Shown here: one piece after another, positions 21,510-31,525 of the stretch
Position numbering within the stretch: position 1 is the stretch's first letter
Layout of the letters: the number at the start of each line of letters is the position of its first letter
NCBI GenBank assembly: GCA_017979445.1
Contig: CM030714.1
Location: 4,836,001 to 4,900,000, forward strand
DNA length: 64,000 nucleotides
Reading direction: 5' to 3'
DNA from: Akebia trifoliata
Lineage: Eukaryota; Streptophyta; Magnoliopsida; Ranunculales; Lardizabalaceae
The notes under the pieces: model-generated
Databases searched by the model: none
Told to the model about the DNA's origin: nothing
Seen by the model: the letters and a program-made list of their open reading frames with translations, nothing else
Program-made: the position numbers and the translations under genes

Positions 21510-21862
21510 GGGTCCCGTTCAGCAACTAACATTTTGGTAAAACATTTTTCAAAACATGGGTTAGAGGTTTTGGAATGGACTGATTTTTGATGAGGATGAT
21601 CTCTATGGTGAGGAGATCATCCTCACCAAAAATCAGCCCATTCCAAAACTTCTAACCCCATGTTCATAAGTTGAAAATTCGTGGATCGTCCATTTTTTGT
21701 AAACCATTTTTGATGGGGTTAGAAGTTTTGGAATGGGCTGATTTTTGGTGATGATGATCTTCTCATCGTAGAGATCATCCTCACCAAAAATCAGCCCATT
21801 CCAAAACCTCTAACCCATGTTTTGAAAAATGTTTTGCCAAAATGTTTGTTGCTGAACAATTC

Positions 21863-21864
<2 letters not shown>
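21510..21864. mobile_element. Double-hairpin MITE, array member 5
   Basis: Left arm GGGTCCCGTTCAGCAACTAA then CATTTTGG. Right arm inverse, TTTGTTGCTGAACAATTCCC. Two nearly perfect core palindromes are centred near 21600 and 21765. Arm type 'CAGCAACAAAC', as in members 6 and 8. An 83-bp TA tract follows. Confidence 0.9.
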
Positions 21865-21947
<83 letters not shown>

Positions 21948-21951
<4 letters not shown>

Positions 21952-22325
21952 CCCTTTCAGCAACAAACATTTTGGCAAACATTTTGGCAAAACATTTTTC
22001 AAAACATGGGTTAGAGGTTTTGGAATGGGCTGATTTTTGATGAGCATGATCTCTATGGTGAGGAGATCATCCTCATCAAAAATCAGCCCATTCCAAAACT
22101 TCTAACCCCATGTTTACAAGTTGGGAAATCGTGGACCGTCCATTTTTTGTAAGCCATTTTTGATGGGTAAGAGGTTTTGGAATGGGCTGATTTTTGGTGA
22201 TGATGATCTCCTCACCGTAGAGATCATCCTCACCAAAAATCAGCCCATTCCAAAACCTCTAACCCATATTTTGAAAAATGTTTTGCCAAAATGTTTGTCA
22301 AAATGTTTGTTGCTGAACATTTCCC
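21948..22325. mobile_element. Double-hairpin MITE, array member 6
   Basis: Left arm GGGTCCCTTTCAGCAACAAA; right arm inverse ending TTGTTGCTGAACATTTCCC. The two cores are almost identical to those of member 5, so the two copies are young or homogenised. Confidence 0.9.
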
Positions 22326-22343
22326 ATATATATATATATATAT

Positions 22344-22714
22344 GGGGGGCGTTCAATGGCAAACTTTTTAGCAAACTTTTTGGCAAAACATTTTTCAAAA
22401 CATGAGTTAGAAGCTTTGGAATGGGCTGATTTTTGGTGAGGATGATCTCTACGGTGAGGAGATCATCCTCACCAAAAATCAGCTCATTCCAAAACTTCTA
22501 ACACCATCAAAAATAGTTTACAAAAATGGACGGTCCACGATTTTTCAACTGGTAAACATGGGTTAGAAGTTTTGGAATGGGCTGATTTTTGGTGAGAATG
22601 ATCTACTCACCGTAGAGATCATCCTCACCAAAAATCAGCCCATTCCAAAACCTCTAACCCATGTTTTGAAAAATGTTTTGCCAAAAAGTTTGCTAAAAAG
22701 TTTGCCCTTGAACG

Positions 22715-22720
<6 letters not shown>
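22344..22720. mobile_element. Double-hairpin MITE, array member 7
   Basis: Left arm GGGGGGCGTTCAATGGCAAA then CTTTTTAGCAAAC. Right inverse, TTTGCCCTTGAACGCTACCC. The core order is inverted relative to member 6: the spacer reads GGACGGTCCACGATTTTTCA here and its complement there. Confidence 0.9.
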
Positions 22721-22750
<30 letters not shown>

Positions 22751-22753
<3 letters not shown>

Positions 22754-23126
22754 AAATGTTCAGCAACAAACATTTTGACAAACATTTTGGCAAAACATTT
22801 TTGAAAATATGGGTTACAGGTTTTGGAATGGGCTGATTTTTGGTGAGGATGATCTCTACAGGGAATAGATCATCATCACCAAAAATCAGCCCATTCCAAA
22901 ACTTCTAACCCATCAAAAATGGTTTACAAAAAATGGACGGTCCACGATTTTTCAACCTGTTAACATGGGGCTAGAAGTTTTGGAATGGACTGATTTTTTA
23001 TGAGGATGATCTCCTCACCGTAGAGATCATCCTCACCAAAAATCAGCCCATTCCAAAACCTCTAACCCATGTTTTGAAAAATGTTTTGCTAAAATGTTTG
23101 TCAAAATGTTTGTTGCTGAAAGGGAC

Positions 23127-23128
<2 letters not shown>
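22751..23128. mobile_element. Double-hairpin MITE, array member 8
   Basis: Left arm GGGAAATGTTCAGCAACAAA; right inverse, TTTGTTGCTGAAAGGGACCC. The spacer orientation is as in member 7. It is followed by a 75-bp TA tract. Confidence 0.9.
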
Positions 23129-23203
<75 letters not shown>

Positions 23204-23206
<3 letters not shown>

Positions 23207-23565
23207 AAATGTTCAGCACCCTAAGTTTTACCACACATTTTAACAAACGTTTTTTGTCCTACATGGGTTAGAAGTTTTGGAATGAGCTGATTTTTGGTGA
23301 GGATGATCTCTATGATTAGAAGATCATCCTCCCCAAAAATCAACCCACTCCGAAATGTTTAGCCCCATGTTTACACGTTGAAAAATCGTGGACCGTCCAT
23401 TTTTTGTAAATCAATTTTGATGGGGTTAGAAGTTTTGGAATGAGTCATCCTCACCATAGAGATCATCCTCACCAAAAATCAGCTCATTCCGAAACTTCTA
23501 ACCCATGTAAGACAAAACGCGTTTGTTAAAGTGTGTGGTAAAACTAAGGGTGGCGAACGGGACCC
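23204..23565. mobile_element. Double-hairpin MITE, array member 9
   Basis: Left arm GGGAAATGTTCAGCACCCTA; right inverse ending GGTGGCGAACGGGACCC. The second palindrome is shortened. Its right half is the mirror image of the left half of member 10 across the TA tract 23566-23585. Confidence 0.9.
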
Positions 23566-23585
23566 ATATATATATATATATATAT

Positions 23586-23965
23586 GGGTCCCGTTCGCCA
23601 CCCTTAGTTTTACCACACACTTTAACAAACGCGTTTTGTCTTACATGGGTTAGAAGTTTCGGAATGAGCTGATTTTTGGTGAGGATGATCTCTATGGTGA
23701 GGAGATCATCCTCACCAAAAATCAGCTCATTCCAAAACTTCTAACCCCATCAAAATTGATTTACAAAAAATGGACGGTCCACGATTTTTCAACGTGTAAA
23801 CATGGGGCTAAACATTTCGGAATGGGCTGATTTTTGGGGAGGATGATCTTCTAATCATAGAGATCATCCTCACCAAAAATCAGCTCATTCCAAAACTTCT
23901 AACCCATGTGGACAAAAAACGTTTGTTAAAGTGTGTGGTAAAACTTAGGGTGCTGAACATTTCAC
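23586..23965. mobile_element. Double-hairpin MITE, array member 10
   Basis: Left arm GGGTCCCGTTCGCCACCCTT then AGTTTTACCACACAC; right inverse ending AGGGTGCTGAACATTTCAC. Its orientation is opposite to member 9, and the two are related over their full length. Confidence 0.9.
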
Positions 23966-23979
23966 ATATATATATATAT

Positions 23980-24358
23980 GGGTCCCTATCCGTGGCCAAC
24001 AGTTTGGCAAACATTTTGGCAAACATTTTTTCAAAACATGGGTTAGAGGTCTTGGAATGGGCTGATTTTTGGTGAGGATGATCTCTACGGTGAGGAGATC
24101 ATCCTCACCAAAAATCAGCTCATTCCAAAACTTCTAGCCCCATTTTACAAGTTGAAAAATCGTGAACCGTCCATTTTTTGTAAACCATTTTTGATGAGGT
24201 TAGAAGTTTTGGAATGAGCTGATTTTTGGTGAGGATGATCTCCTCACCGTAGAGATCATCCTCACCAAAAATCAGCCCATTCCAAGACCTCTAACCCATG
24301 TTTTGAAAAATGTGTTTGCCAAAATGTTTGCCAAACTGTTGGCCATGGATCGCTACCC
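23980..24358. mobile_element. Double-hairpin MITE, array member 11
   Basis: Left arm GGGTCCCTATCCGTGGCCAA then CAGTTTGGCAAAC; right inverse, TGGCCATGGATCGCTACCC. The two cores are nearly perfect. The arm type is unique in this window. Confidence 0.9.
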
Positions 24359-24376
24359 TATATATATATATATATA

Positions 24377-24766
24377 GAGGGAGCGGTTCGGCAGCCCTAA
24401 AGTTTGTCAAGTTTGGTGCCAAACATTTTTTGTAAATCACTTTTGATGGGGTTAGAAGTTTTGGAATAGGCTGATTTTTTGTGAGGATGATCTCTACGCT
24501 GAAGAGATCATTCTCACAAAAAATCAGCTCATTTTAAAACTTCTAACCCTAGTTTACAAGTTGAAGAATCGTGGACCATCTAATTTTTGTAAATCACTTT
24601 TGATGGGGTTAGAAGTTTTGGAATAGGCTGATTTTTGGTGAGGATGATCTCCTCATCATAGAGATCATCCACACAAAAAATCAGCTCATTCAAAAGCTTC
24701 TAACCCATATTTTGAAAAATGTTTGACACCAAACTTGGCAAACTTTAGGGCTGTTGAACCGTCTCC
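24377..24766. mobile_element. Double-hairpin MITE, array member 12
   Basis: Left arm GAGGGAGCGGTTCGGCAGCC then CTAAAGTTTGTCAAG; right inverse, GGCTGTTGAACCGTCTCC. The cores are more diverged. It is joined through a short TA tract to the large TIR element. Confidence 0.88.
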
Positions 24767-24783
24767 ATATATATATATATATA

Positions 24784-26239
24784 GGGGACGGTTCGAGGGA
24801 CATGTTGAAAACAGAATACAAAACCGATGCTTCTCATTCGTTGGATTTGGGGGAACGGACAGTTAAGAACACGTCCCTTGTCAATTTCAATTTAATGAGA
24901 AAGAGTTTATTTATTTGTATAAAACTCCCTCATTTTTGTTTTTTTTTAACTAAATCCAAATCCAACGAAATAACTCTCTGTTTCCTTCTCACTCAACTGA
25001 TAATCCCTTCGTCTCCTTCGAACCCGATCGATTGAAAACCCTTTTCTTTCCTCTCTCGACTGAAATCACAAGGAATCGAATATCACTCTCTATCTCTCAA
25101 TGCGACTCAAATCTAGACAAGAGATCAGAAAAAAAATACTGGCCTTTTTACAGGTACCCTAGTTTGCTTTTCAGTTCAGTGTCTCATACCACACAATGCC
25201 AGAGGGGAGATCCTTTCCTAAAGAAAAGTGAAGAATGAAGAAAAAAAAACAGATTAAAATATGAAGTAAATACTAAAATATGAAGTGTGGGGAATTCTTA
25301 AAAATGGTAGAAAACCTCAAGCATGAGTTACATCTTATCCTACATCGTTAAATCGTGGCAATGTTTCTCCTTTGATTCCGTGTTTATTGATGATTCTGTT
25401 TTCAAATTCTAATGTCCCAAGCAGAATAAACCTGTCAAAAAGAATTTAAGATGGGTATTTGATATCTAGTTAGAGCTTCTAAGAAGTGGAAGAGAGGACC
25501 GATGAGTACAAATGTATATAATTTCTACATGAATATAGATGAACTTAATTATATCTTCTCTTTGGAATCTTTTTAACCAAACCAAAAATACTTAAACCCA
25601 AGTTGGGTTGTTGTTGTTAGTTCTTACCAGCTGCAATTTGGATGATTTTACCATATTGTTGCTGGCAGATCGGAAAGTGAATTTAATTGCATTGGTATTG
25701 AGAGACATAATTATTGAAGGGGGATCAAAGAAAAAGGTAGTAAGCAATCTTTCAATTTCAAGTATCTTCTCTCAATTCACATGACCATCCCTTTTACCTT
25801 TCCTGTCTATCTGATCTGGAAAGAGACACTATGTTCTCATTTCTGTAAGGAGAGGAGATGATGGGTCATGGCAGCTCAACATGACCCTACCCACACCTTC
25901 ATAGCTAGTTGTTCTTGCTTCTTTTTTTCCCCTTGCATAGAGAGAGAGATCGAGGTCGATCGAGAGAGAGAAAGGTTCCCTGTGGTTTCAGTCGGGAGAG
26001 AAAAGAGAAGGGTTTTCAATTGATTGGGTCAAAGGAGATGAAGGGGGTTATTTCGTTGGATTTGGATTTAGTTAAAAGAAAAAACAAAAATGAGGGAGTT
26101 TTATACAAATAAATAAACTCTTTCTCATTAAATTGGAATTGACAAGGGCCGCATTCTCAGACGTCCATTCCCCTAAATCCAACGAATGAGAAGCATCAGT
26201 TTTGTATTCGGTTTTCAACACGTCCCTCGAACCGTCCCC
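24784..26239. mobile_element. 1.46-kb non-autonomous element with TIRs of about 300 bp
   Basis: The left end GGGGACGGTTCGAGGGACAT then GTTGAAAACAGAATACAAAA is repeated inverted at the right (TTTTCAACACGTCCCTCGAA then CCGTCCCC). The similarity continues inward for about 300 bp (through AACTAAATCCAAATCCAACG and GATTGAAAACCCTT). It is flanked by TA tracts. The unique interior (about 25100-25930) shows no gene. The terminus resembles array member 4 (GGGACGGTTCAAGAGCCAT), so it may belong to the same mobilisation system. Confidence 0.82.
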
Positions 26240-27269
26240 ATATATATATAATTGTGCTTTTGGGCTCATGAATGTTGAAGTAGCAGTATTGGTTTGGCAA
26301 CATGTATTCACAGAAGCTTCCAAACAGATTCTTCGGAGAAATTATGATATGGTGATTTGTTCAAATCACTATCTTCTTTGATGAGAGTGAATGGCTTCGG
26401 AACTTTAGCTCATTTCGGATTGATTTCTTCATCTAAGTCTCTACTCCAAATTGGCAATTGTTCATAATCATGTCGCTTCCTTGACCTCATAAAAGAAGCT
26501 AAACTGGTCCTGGATTTTTTTATTGGTACAAACGTTGTACAAAAGAAAGGCTTGGAGTACAAGAAAATAAATATGGAGTGAAGTAAAAGAGTTGCACAAC
26601 ACGTACGATCTACACTTGCTGGCTATAGATGATGAAACTGAGCGACGTTCTTTAGCATTTACATCTACACAACTTTTCCCGAGCGTCAGATTATCAAATT
26701 CTTCAATCATTTCCATGCGTGGTTAAACAACAACATTACAATCTGCCTATTCTGCATTCTCGTCTCCTGACCATGGTGTAATGGCTGAACACACATCAGT
26801 GAATGCATCTCAAAATAAGAAAGATACAAAGGAAGAACAAAAATTGGGCCAGCTCAATAAGCAAATTCAAAACTTTTAAAGGATTGAATGGGCCTAAAAT
26901 TTGTCAAAATGATCGAAATGTTGGATCAATTTACATTTATTACAAAATTTCAAAATATGTGATTTTTACCTAAATTTACATTTCTTCTCTAAAAACATCT
27001 GGTTCCCATTAATGACAATATGTTGTTTACTTCATCAAAATTGAATCATAGAAGGAAAGAAATAACCACAAGGTACATAAGCAACCTCTGATGCCTTTAG
27101 GTACAAATGATTTAGAATCTGTCTGTTTAGAAAGATCCACAGAAGCCTGAGGGAACAAATCTTTCACAACTTCTGCGTAGAAATTTTTATAACAGTTGCA
27201 CTGACTGTCTGTGTACGACCTGAACACATTCAACTTCCTGTAAAAAGGGCAAAAAAAAAAAAAAAAACA

Positions 27270-27832
27270 TTGTGCCAAACATTTTTCAAATAGGGCGAAG
27301 AGATCGTCCTCACCAAATATCAGCTCATTCTAAAACTTGTAACCCTAATTTACAAGCTGAAGACTCGTGGACTGTCCAATTTTTGTAAACCACTTTTGAT
27401 GGGGTTGAAAGTTTCAATGTTTTAAGATACTATATTGGGATTATCATATATTAGAATTTATTCTAATATAATTAGATTTCTATTTTTGTGTCAATAGAAT
27501 CTTGATGTCACTGTTATGTATATTTTGTAATATATTAATTTCCTTACAATGTAATATTCAGTTATTCTGTGTATATCTCGTATGATTCTACAACTAGAGA
27601 ATCATCCAAAGAGGTTTGTATATAAGACAGGTATGTGTTGTAATAGAACTAAGTTTTCTGCAATATAAAATTTTCGTCTTCTCCATTTTATCAGAATGAG
27701 CTGATTTTTTGTGAGGATGATCTCCTCATCATAGAGATCATCCTCACAAAAAATCAGTCTATTCCGAAACTTCTTACCCATACATTGAAAAAATGTTTGG
27801 CTCTCTTTAAAACCTTCGAACACAACCCATAT
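27270..27832. mobile_element. Truncated double-hairpin MITE interrupted by a 0.28-kb insertion
   Basis: 27285-27415 carries half of one core palindrome and the spacer ACTCGTGGACTGTCCAATTT. 27694-27832 carries the second core, arm and a terminal TATA tract. Between them, 27416-27693 is unrelated. It begins TGTTTTAAGATACTATATTG, ends near TTTTATCA and contains GTATATAAGACAGGTATG. It may be a solo LTR, but clear duplications are not seen. Confidence 0.6.
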
Positions 27833-28184
27833 ATGTGTTTTTTTTTTCTTCTGAATACGTATATATAATATACAATACTCTACCACTATGAATCAAGCAT
27901 TATTAGGAAAATGGATGTATAGATTTCGTACGGAGAATATTATTGGCTGTTAAAACAATCATTTTTTTTTTTTTTTGTGGTGAGGAGATCAAGGGAACAT
28001 TTCTTGAAGATTTTTCATTAGATGAGAACCTTTGAATGCTTCAAAGTGGTCCTCTCGGATTCCCATAGGGTTTTTTTTTGGTGTATTTGAGTTTTAGCTT
28101 GGGTGCTCGTTTATTTTCTATTAGTTGAGTTCTCGTTCATTGGTATGTCCCCTAGACCTCCTTGAGTTATACTTTAGGTGCTTA

Positions 28185-28507
28185 TGTTAACCAACCAACT
28201 ACTCCAAAAGACCGATCTCAAGGAAAAGGGGAGAATTATGAATATAAGAGGATCATAGGGTTTAACTGGTGTATGACACACCTGAGAGTGGAAGAAAATA
28301 TACACTCAACACTCCCCCTTACCCATAACGGTGGAAAGATTCGAACCCATAACTCATACGAACTTAGCGCTCTGATACCATATTAACCAACCAACTACTC
28401 CAAAAGAAAGATCTCATGGAGAATAAGAGAACTATTAATATAAGAGGGTCACGGGGCTTAACTGGGATATAACACACTTGAAAGTAGAGGAAAATATACA
28501 CTCAATA
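28185..28507 (-). mobile_element. TRIM retrotransposon, 323 bp (copy 1)
   Basis: Two 127-bp direct repeats, 28185-28311 and 28381-28507, read TGTTAACCAACCAACTACTC...ACACTCAACA. The 69-bp interior carries, on the minus strand, TGGTATCAGAGCGC next to one repeat (28367-28380), a perfect initiator-Met tRNA primer site, and AAGGGGGAG directly before the other, a polypurine tract. Flanks GCTTA and GCTTG are a probable 5-bp duplication. There is no coding sequence. Unlike the TRIM at 7713, it shares repeats with the copy at 34876. Confidence 0.88.
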
Positions 28508-30403
28508 GCTTGTTTATGAAATTTTTATAAAAAACTTTAGGATTTTCTACAAAGGGATGGATGCTTGGTTCAAAATTATAAATTGAAGAGAAAATTGAGT
28601 AGATTACAAACGATATCATAGAAATTGAAAAGCTAAAAAATGATCTCCTACAAACAAAAAACACTTGGGTCCTTCTACACATATTTATCAAATATTTTAA
28701 TATTTGTACTCTCAAAATAGTATAGAACTAGTTTAAACCTAAGAATAATATGAAAAAAAATTCTTTTAAGAGTAAGTCATAGGGAAAAGATGATGGATAA
28801 TAGTTGATAATTATCTACTCATGAGAAAAGTGACATGACAAGCAAGTATTAAAGAATATATTACTGTATTACCATGAGAGATTATGATAAATGATAATTT
28901 TGGACCAATAAGCAATTAATGCCCATAGGTCATGAGTTCAATACCTAATATGAGCATTAATTCTTCAAGGGCCACCCATCAAAACAACCTTCACTTACAT
29001 AATAAGTGTGATGTGCAAGCATTTCACATGCCCTGAGACTAGTCCTTAGACAAGACCATGGTCTATAGATTGGGCAAAGCCCAGATACAGGCCCGATCCA
29101 CTCCCGATTATCAAAACAACAAAAAAAAAAAATCAAATTTTCTATAAAATTGGGAGGTGTTTGATCCATCATAAGGTTAACTCCAAGAGTGGGCCGGATA
29201 TACTCAGGCTAATGGGGCCAACCTTGCTCCCACCTCATACAAAAGATAGGTCAGAGTAAAGAGTGAGACCAACAAAAAAATATATATATATTTCAGCAAA
29301 ATCCTTCCCTTTAAAACTACTTCTTTGAGATTTGAGAAACCAAATTCCAAAGTTCCAATCCCCAGTAGTGGAAGCTAAACCCCCAAAATCTAAATCTCTC
29401 TTCAATGTTTGATTGTGAAGGTCCTGACAGTTCATATACATCTTCTGCAACCTACCCATTTCTGAAATGCCATTCTTTCACCTGTAAGTTTCTTAACCTT
29501 TTCTTCTCCACAATACTCTCTTTTAATTCCCTTTCTTTCTTTAATTATCTCTGAATTTTCATTTTTTAAATGTGTTTCTCAGTAAAGTTTGGACTTTTTT
29601 TAATCCTTCACTACTTGGGGACTTAACCATCTGAGAATATTCACATTCTGTGAAAACCTGCCTTTTTTTTTTCTCTGGAAATTTTGGTGAGAACCTAATG
29701 TTTTCTACTTGTAATTAGAGTTGAAATGTGGTTTTTTTTTTTAGGTGTGTCGGGGGTCTCTGTAATTGACTCCACCCAAGAAAAAAAAAAGAATCTTTCT
29801 CTCAAGTGGGTTTTGTGTGGAATTGGGTTTTACATTCTACTTGTTGTGTTGATTCTAGTTGTTATAGAAAACCCAGTTTTTGTGTACCATTTAGGCTTTA
29901 ATGGGTCAAACATTGTCTTTGATTTGCAAATTTATAACTGAAAATCTAGAGTTATGTTAATTTACAACCGCCATAATCGGAGTATATAAATAGCATAACG
30001 ACGCACGTTCATGAGAAATGATTCAACTATCCAGGAGGTTTAGGCCAAAATTGACCTGAATGGACATTTGTAACCTTCTGATGTATCATAAGTGTTTGTG
30101 AAAATATGGTTAATTGTACTGATAAGAAATTGTAGATCAGATGGTTGTGTCATCTGATGGAATTGATAATTTAGCATAGACCTCTTGCATGGACATATTA
30201 CCAGTCTCTTGCCTTAATGGCACATGTTTGGTTGGATATTTTTCGAAAGGAGATTTAGGTAGTCAGAGCGGATATGAATGTACTTGTGTTAACGGAAGAT
30301 ATGGATTTGGACCAAACTGAATGGAGGAACACGATTCATTCAGCCGACCCCAATTTTTGGGATAAGGTTTCAATGATGATGATGTCACATGAAGGGAAGC
30401 TTT

Positions 30404-30745
30404 TTTTTTTTTTTATAAGTGAAATTTTATTGATAAGAAGACAACAAGTCCTCAAAGAAAACAAACTACAATCTCTCACTACTAACAATATCCTACCTAA
30501 ACAGAAAATCTTCAAAAACGGCCCTCTAAAATCCTTATACTGCTTACATCAAGAAAACAACACATCAAAAATGTTAAAAATTAACTCTTGCATAGAGCTT
30601 TCTTTCCCATCAAACGTGCGCCTGTTCCTTTCTTTACACAAGCCCCAGCAAATTGCTAAGGACAAGAATCTTCTACTTGCCAGAAAAAGAGATGGACATC
30701 TGCATGAAGAGAAACTAGATCAATATGAAGCTCATAGAGTAAAAT
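30404..30745 (-). repeat. Antisense poly(T)-headed dispersed repeat
   Basis: A T-run followed by ATAAGTGAAATTTTATTGAT and an A-rich coding-like stretch. Similar arrangements occur at 47985-48180 and 59425-59640. The reverse complement would end in poly(A), as in the 3' end of a LINE or SINE. The class is not certain. The region 28510-30400 contains no gene that I recognise. Confidence 0.4.
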
Positions 30746-30842
30746 AAACTAGTCTGGTTTTAGAGATAAACGAGTTTCTAATCAACATTCACCTTCTACA
30801 ACTTCAGAGAATTTTCCTGTACTATAATATTGGGTGAGTTCA

Positions 30843-31195
30843 GGGGCGGAACTAGTAAGGAGCTGGTGGGGGCAATTGCCCCCACAGAACTTTGAGACAC
30901 CCCTATATTTTCAACTAATTACATTCCCCATTTGTCCCCACTCCCTCACCTCTCTCCCCATTTGCCCCCACACCCTCATCTCCCTCCAATTTTTGCACCA
31001 CCCCCCCCCCCCCCCTCCCCCTCTCCCCTCTCAATTTTTTGTTGATGACCTTGCCTCTTGACCGGGCCTTCTCATATACTCATATACTAATTGGAAATGA
31101 CCGAAATATCCTTTTCTTCAACTTCTAACCAAAAACCTCTGAATTTCTCCATAAAACCATTCATCTTCAAGTTCTTCAACTATACAACTAATTTT
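30843..31195 (+). repeat. Dispersed GGGGCGGA repeat, copy 2
   Basis: GGGGCGGAACTAGTAAGGAG then GGTGGGGGCAATTGCCCCCA and the C-rich block seen at 15461-15690. It includes a poly(C) run (31001-31014) and ends near TTCAACTATACAACTAAT. A run of about 20 G residues lies nearby at 31447-31466. Confidence 0.6.
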
Positions 31196-31525
31196 GTTTT
31201 TGTTTTTGTTTTTTTGTTCAGATTTTCTTTTTTCCATAGAATCTCTCAATACAAATTTGTCCAACATGAAGTCAATATATCTTATATCGAAGCAATACAT
31301 CTTTTAGATAGATAAATAATGCATGATGTATCCGTGCATCCATAAGCACATCTATACGTTCTCGCACTCATATTTAAGTAGATAGACATTGATGCATCCT
31401 TAATTGCGTATGGATACGTGTAGATAGATTATATTTTGGAAGGAAAAGGGGGGGGGGGGGGGGGGGTTCTAATGTTTGAAATGAAGAAGTAAGAAATCTG
31501 AGAATCAGAATTGGCCAATTTCTAT

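Noticed and set aside
21781..23271. Several open frames with long Ile-Tyr repeats
   Set aside because: They are translations of (TA)n tracts between MITEs, open on both strands; not genes.
19922..24766. CRISPR-like repeat-spacer array or a satellite
   Set aside because: The units are long palindromic elements with TIRs and TA flanks in a plant genome, with different arms; a MITE array fits, CRISPR does not.
25909..26112. 67-codon Arg/Glu-rich open frame
   Set aside because: It overlaps the right TIR of the 1.46-kb element and its inverse occurs in the left TIR; leader-like low complexity.
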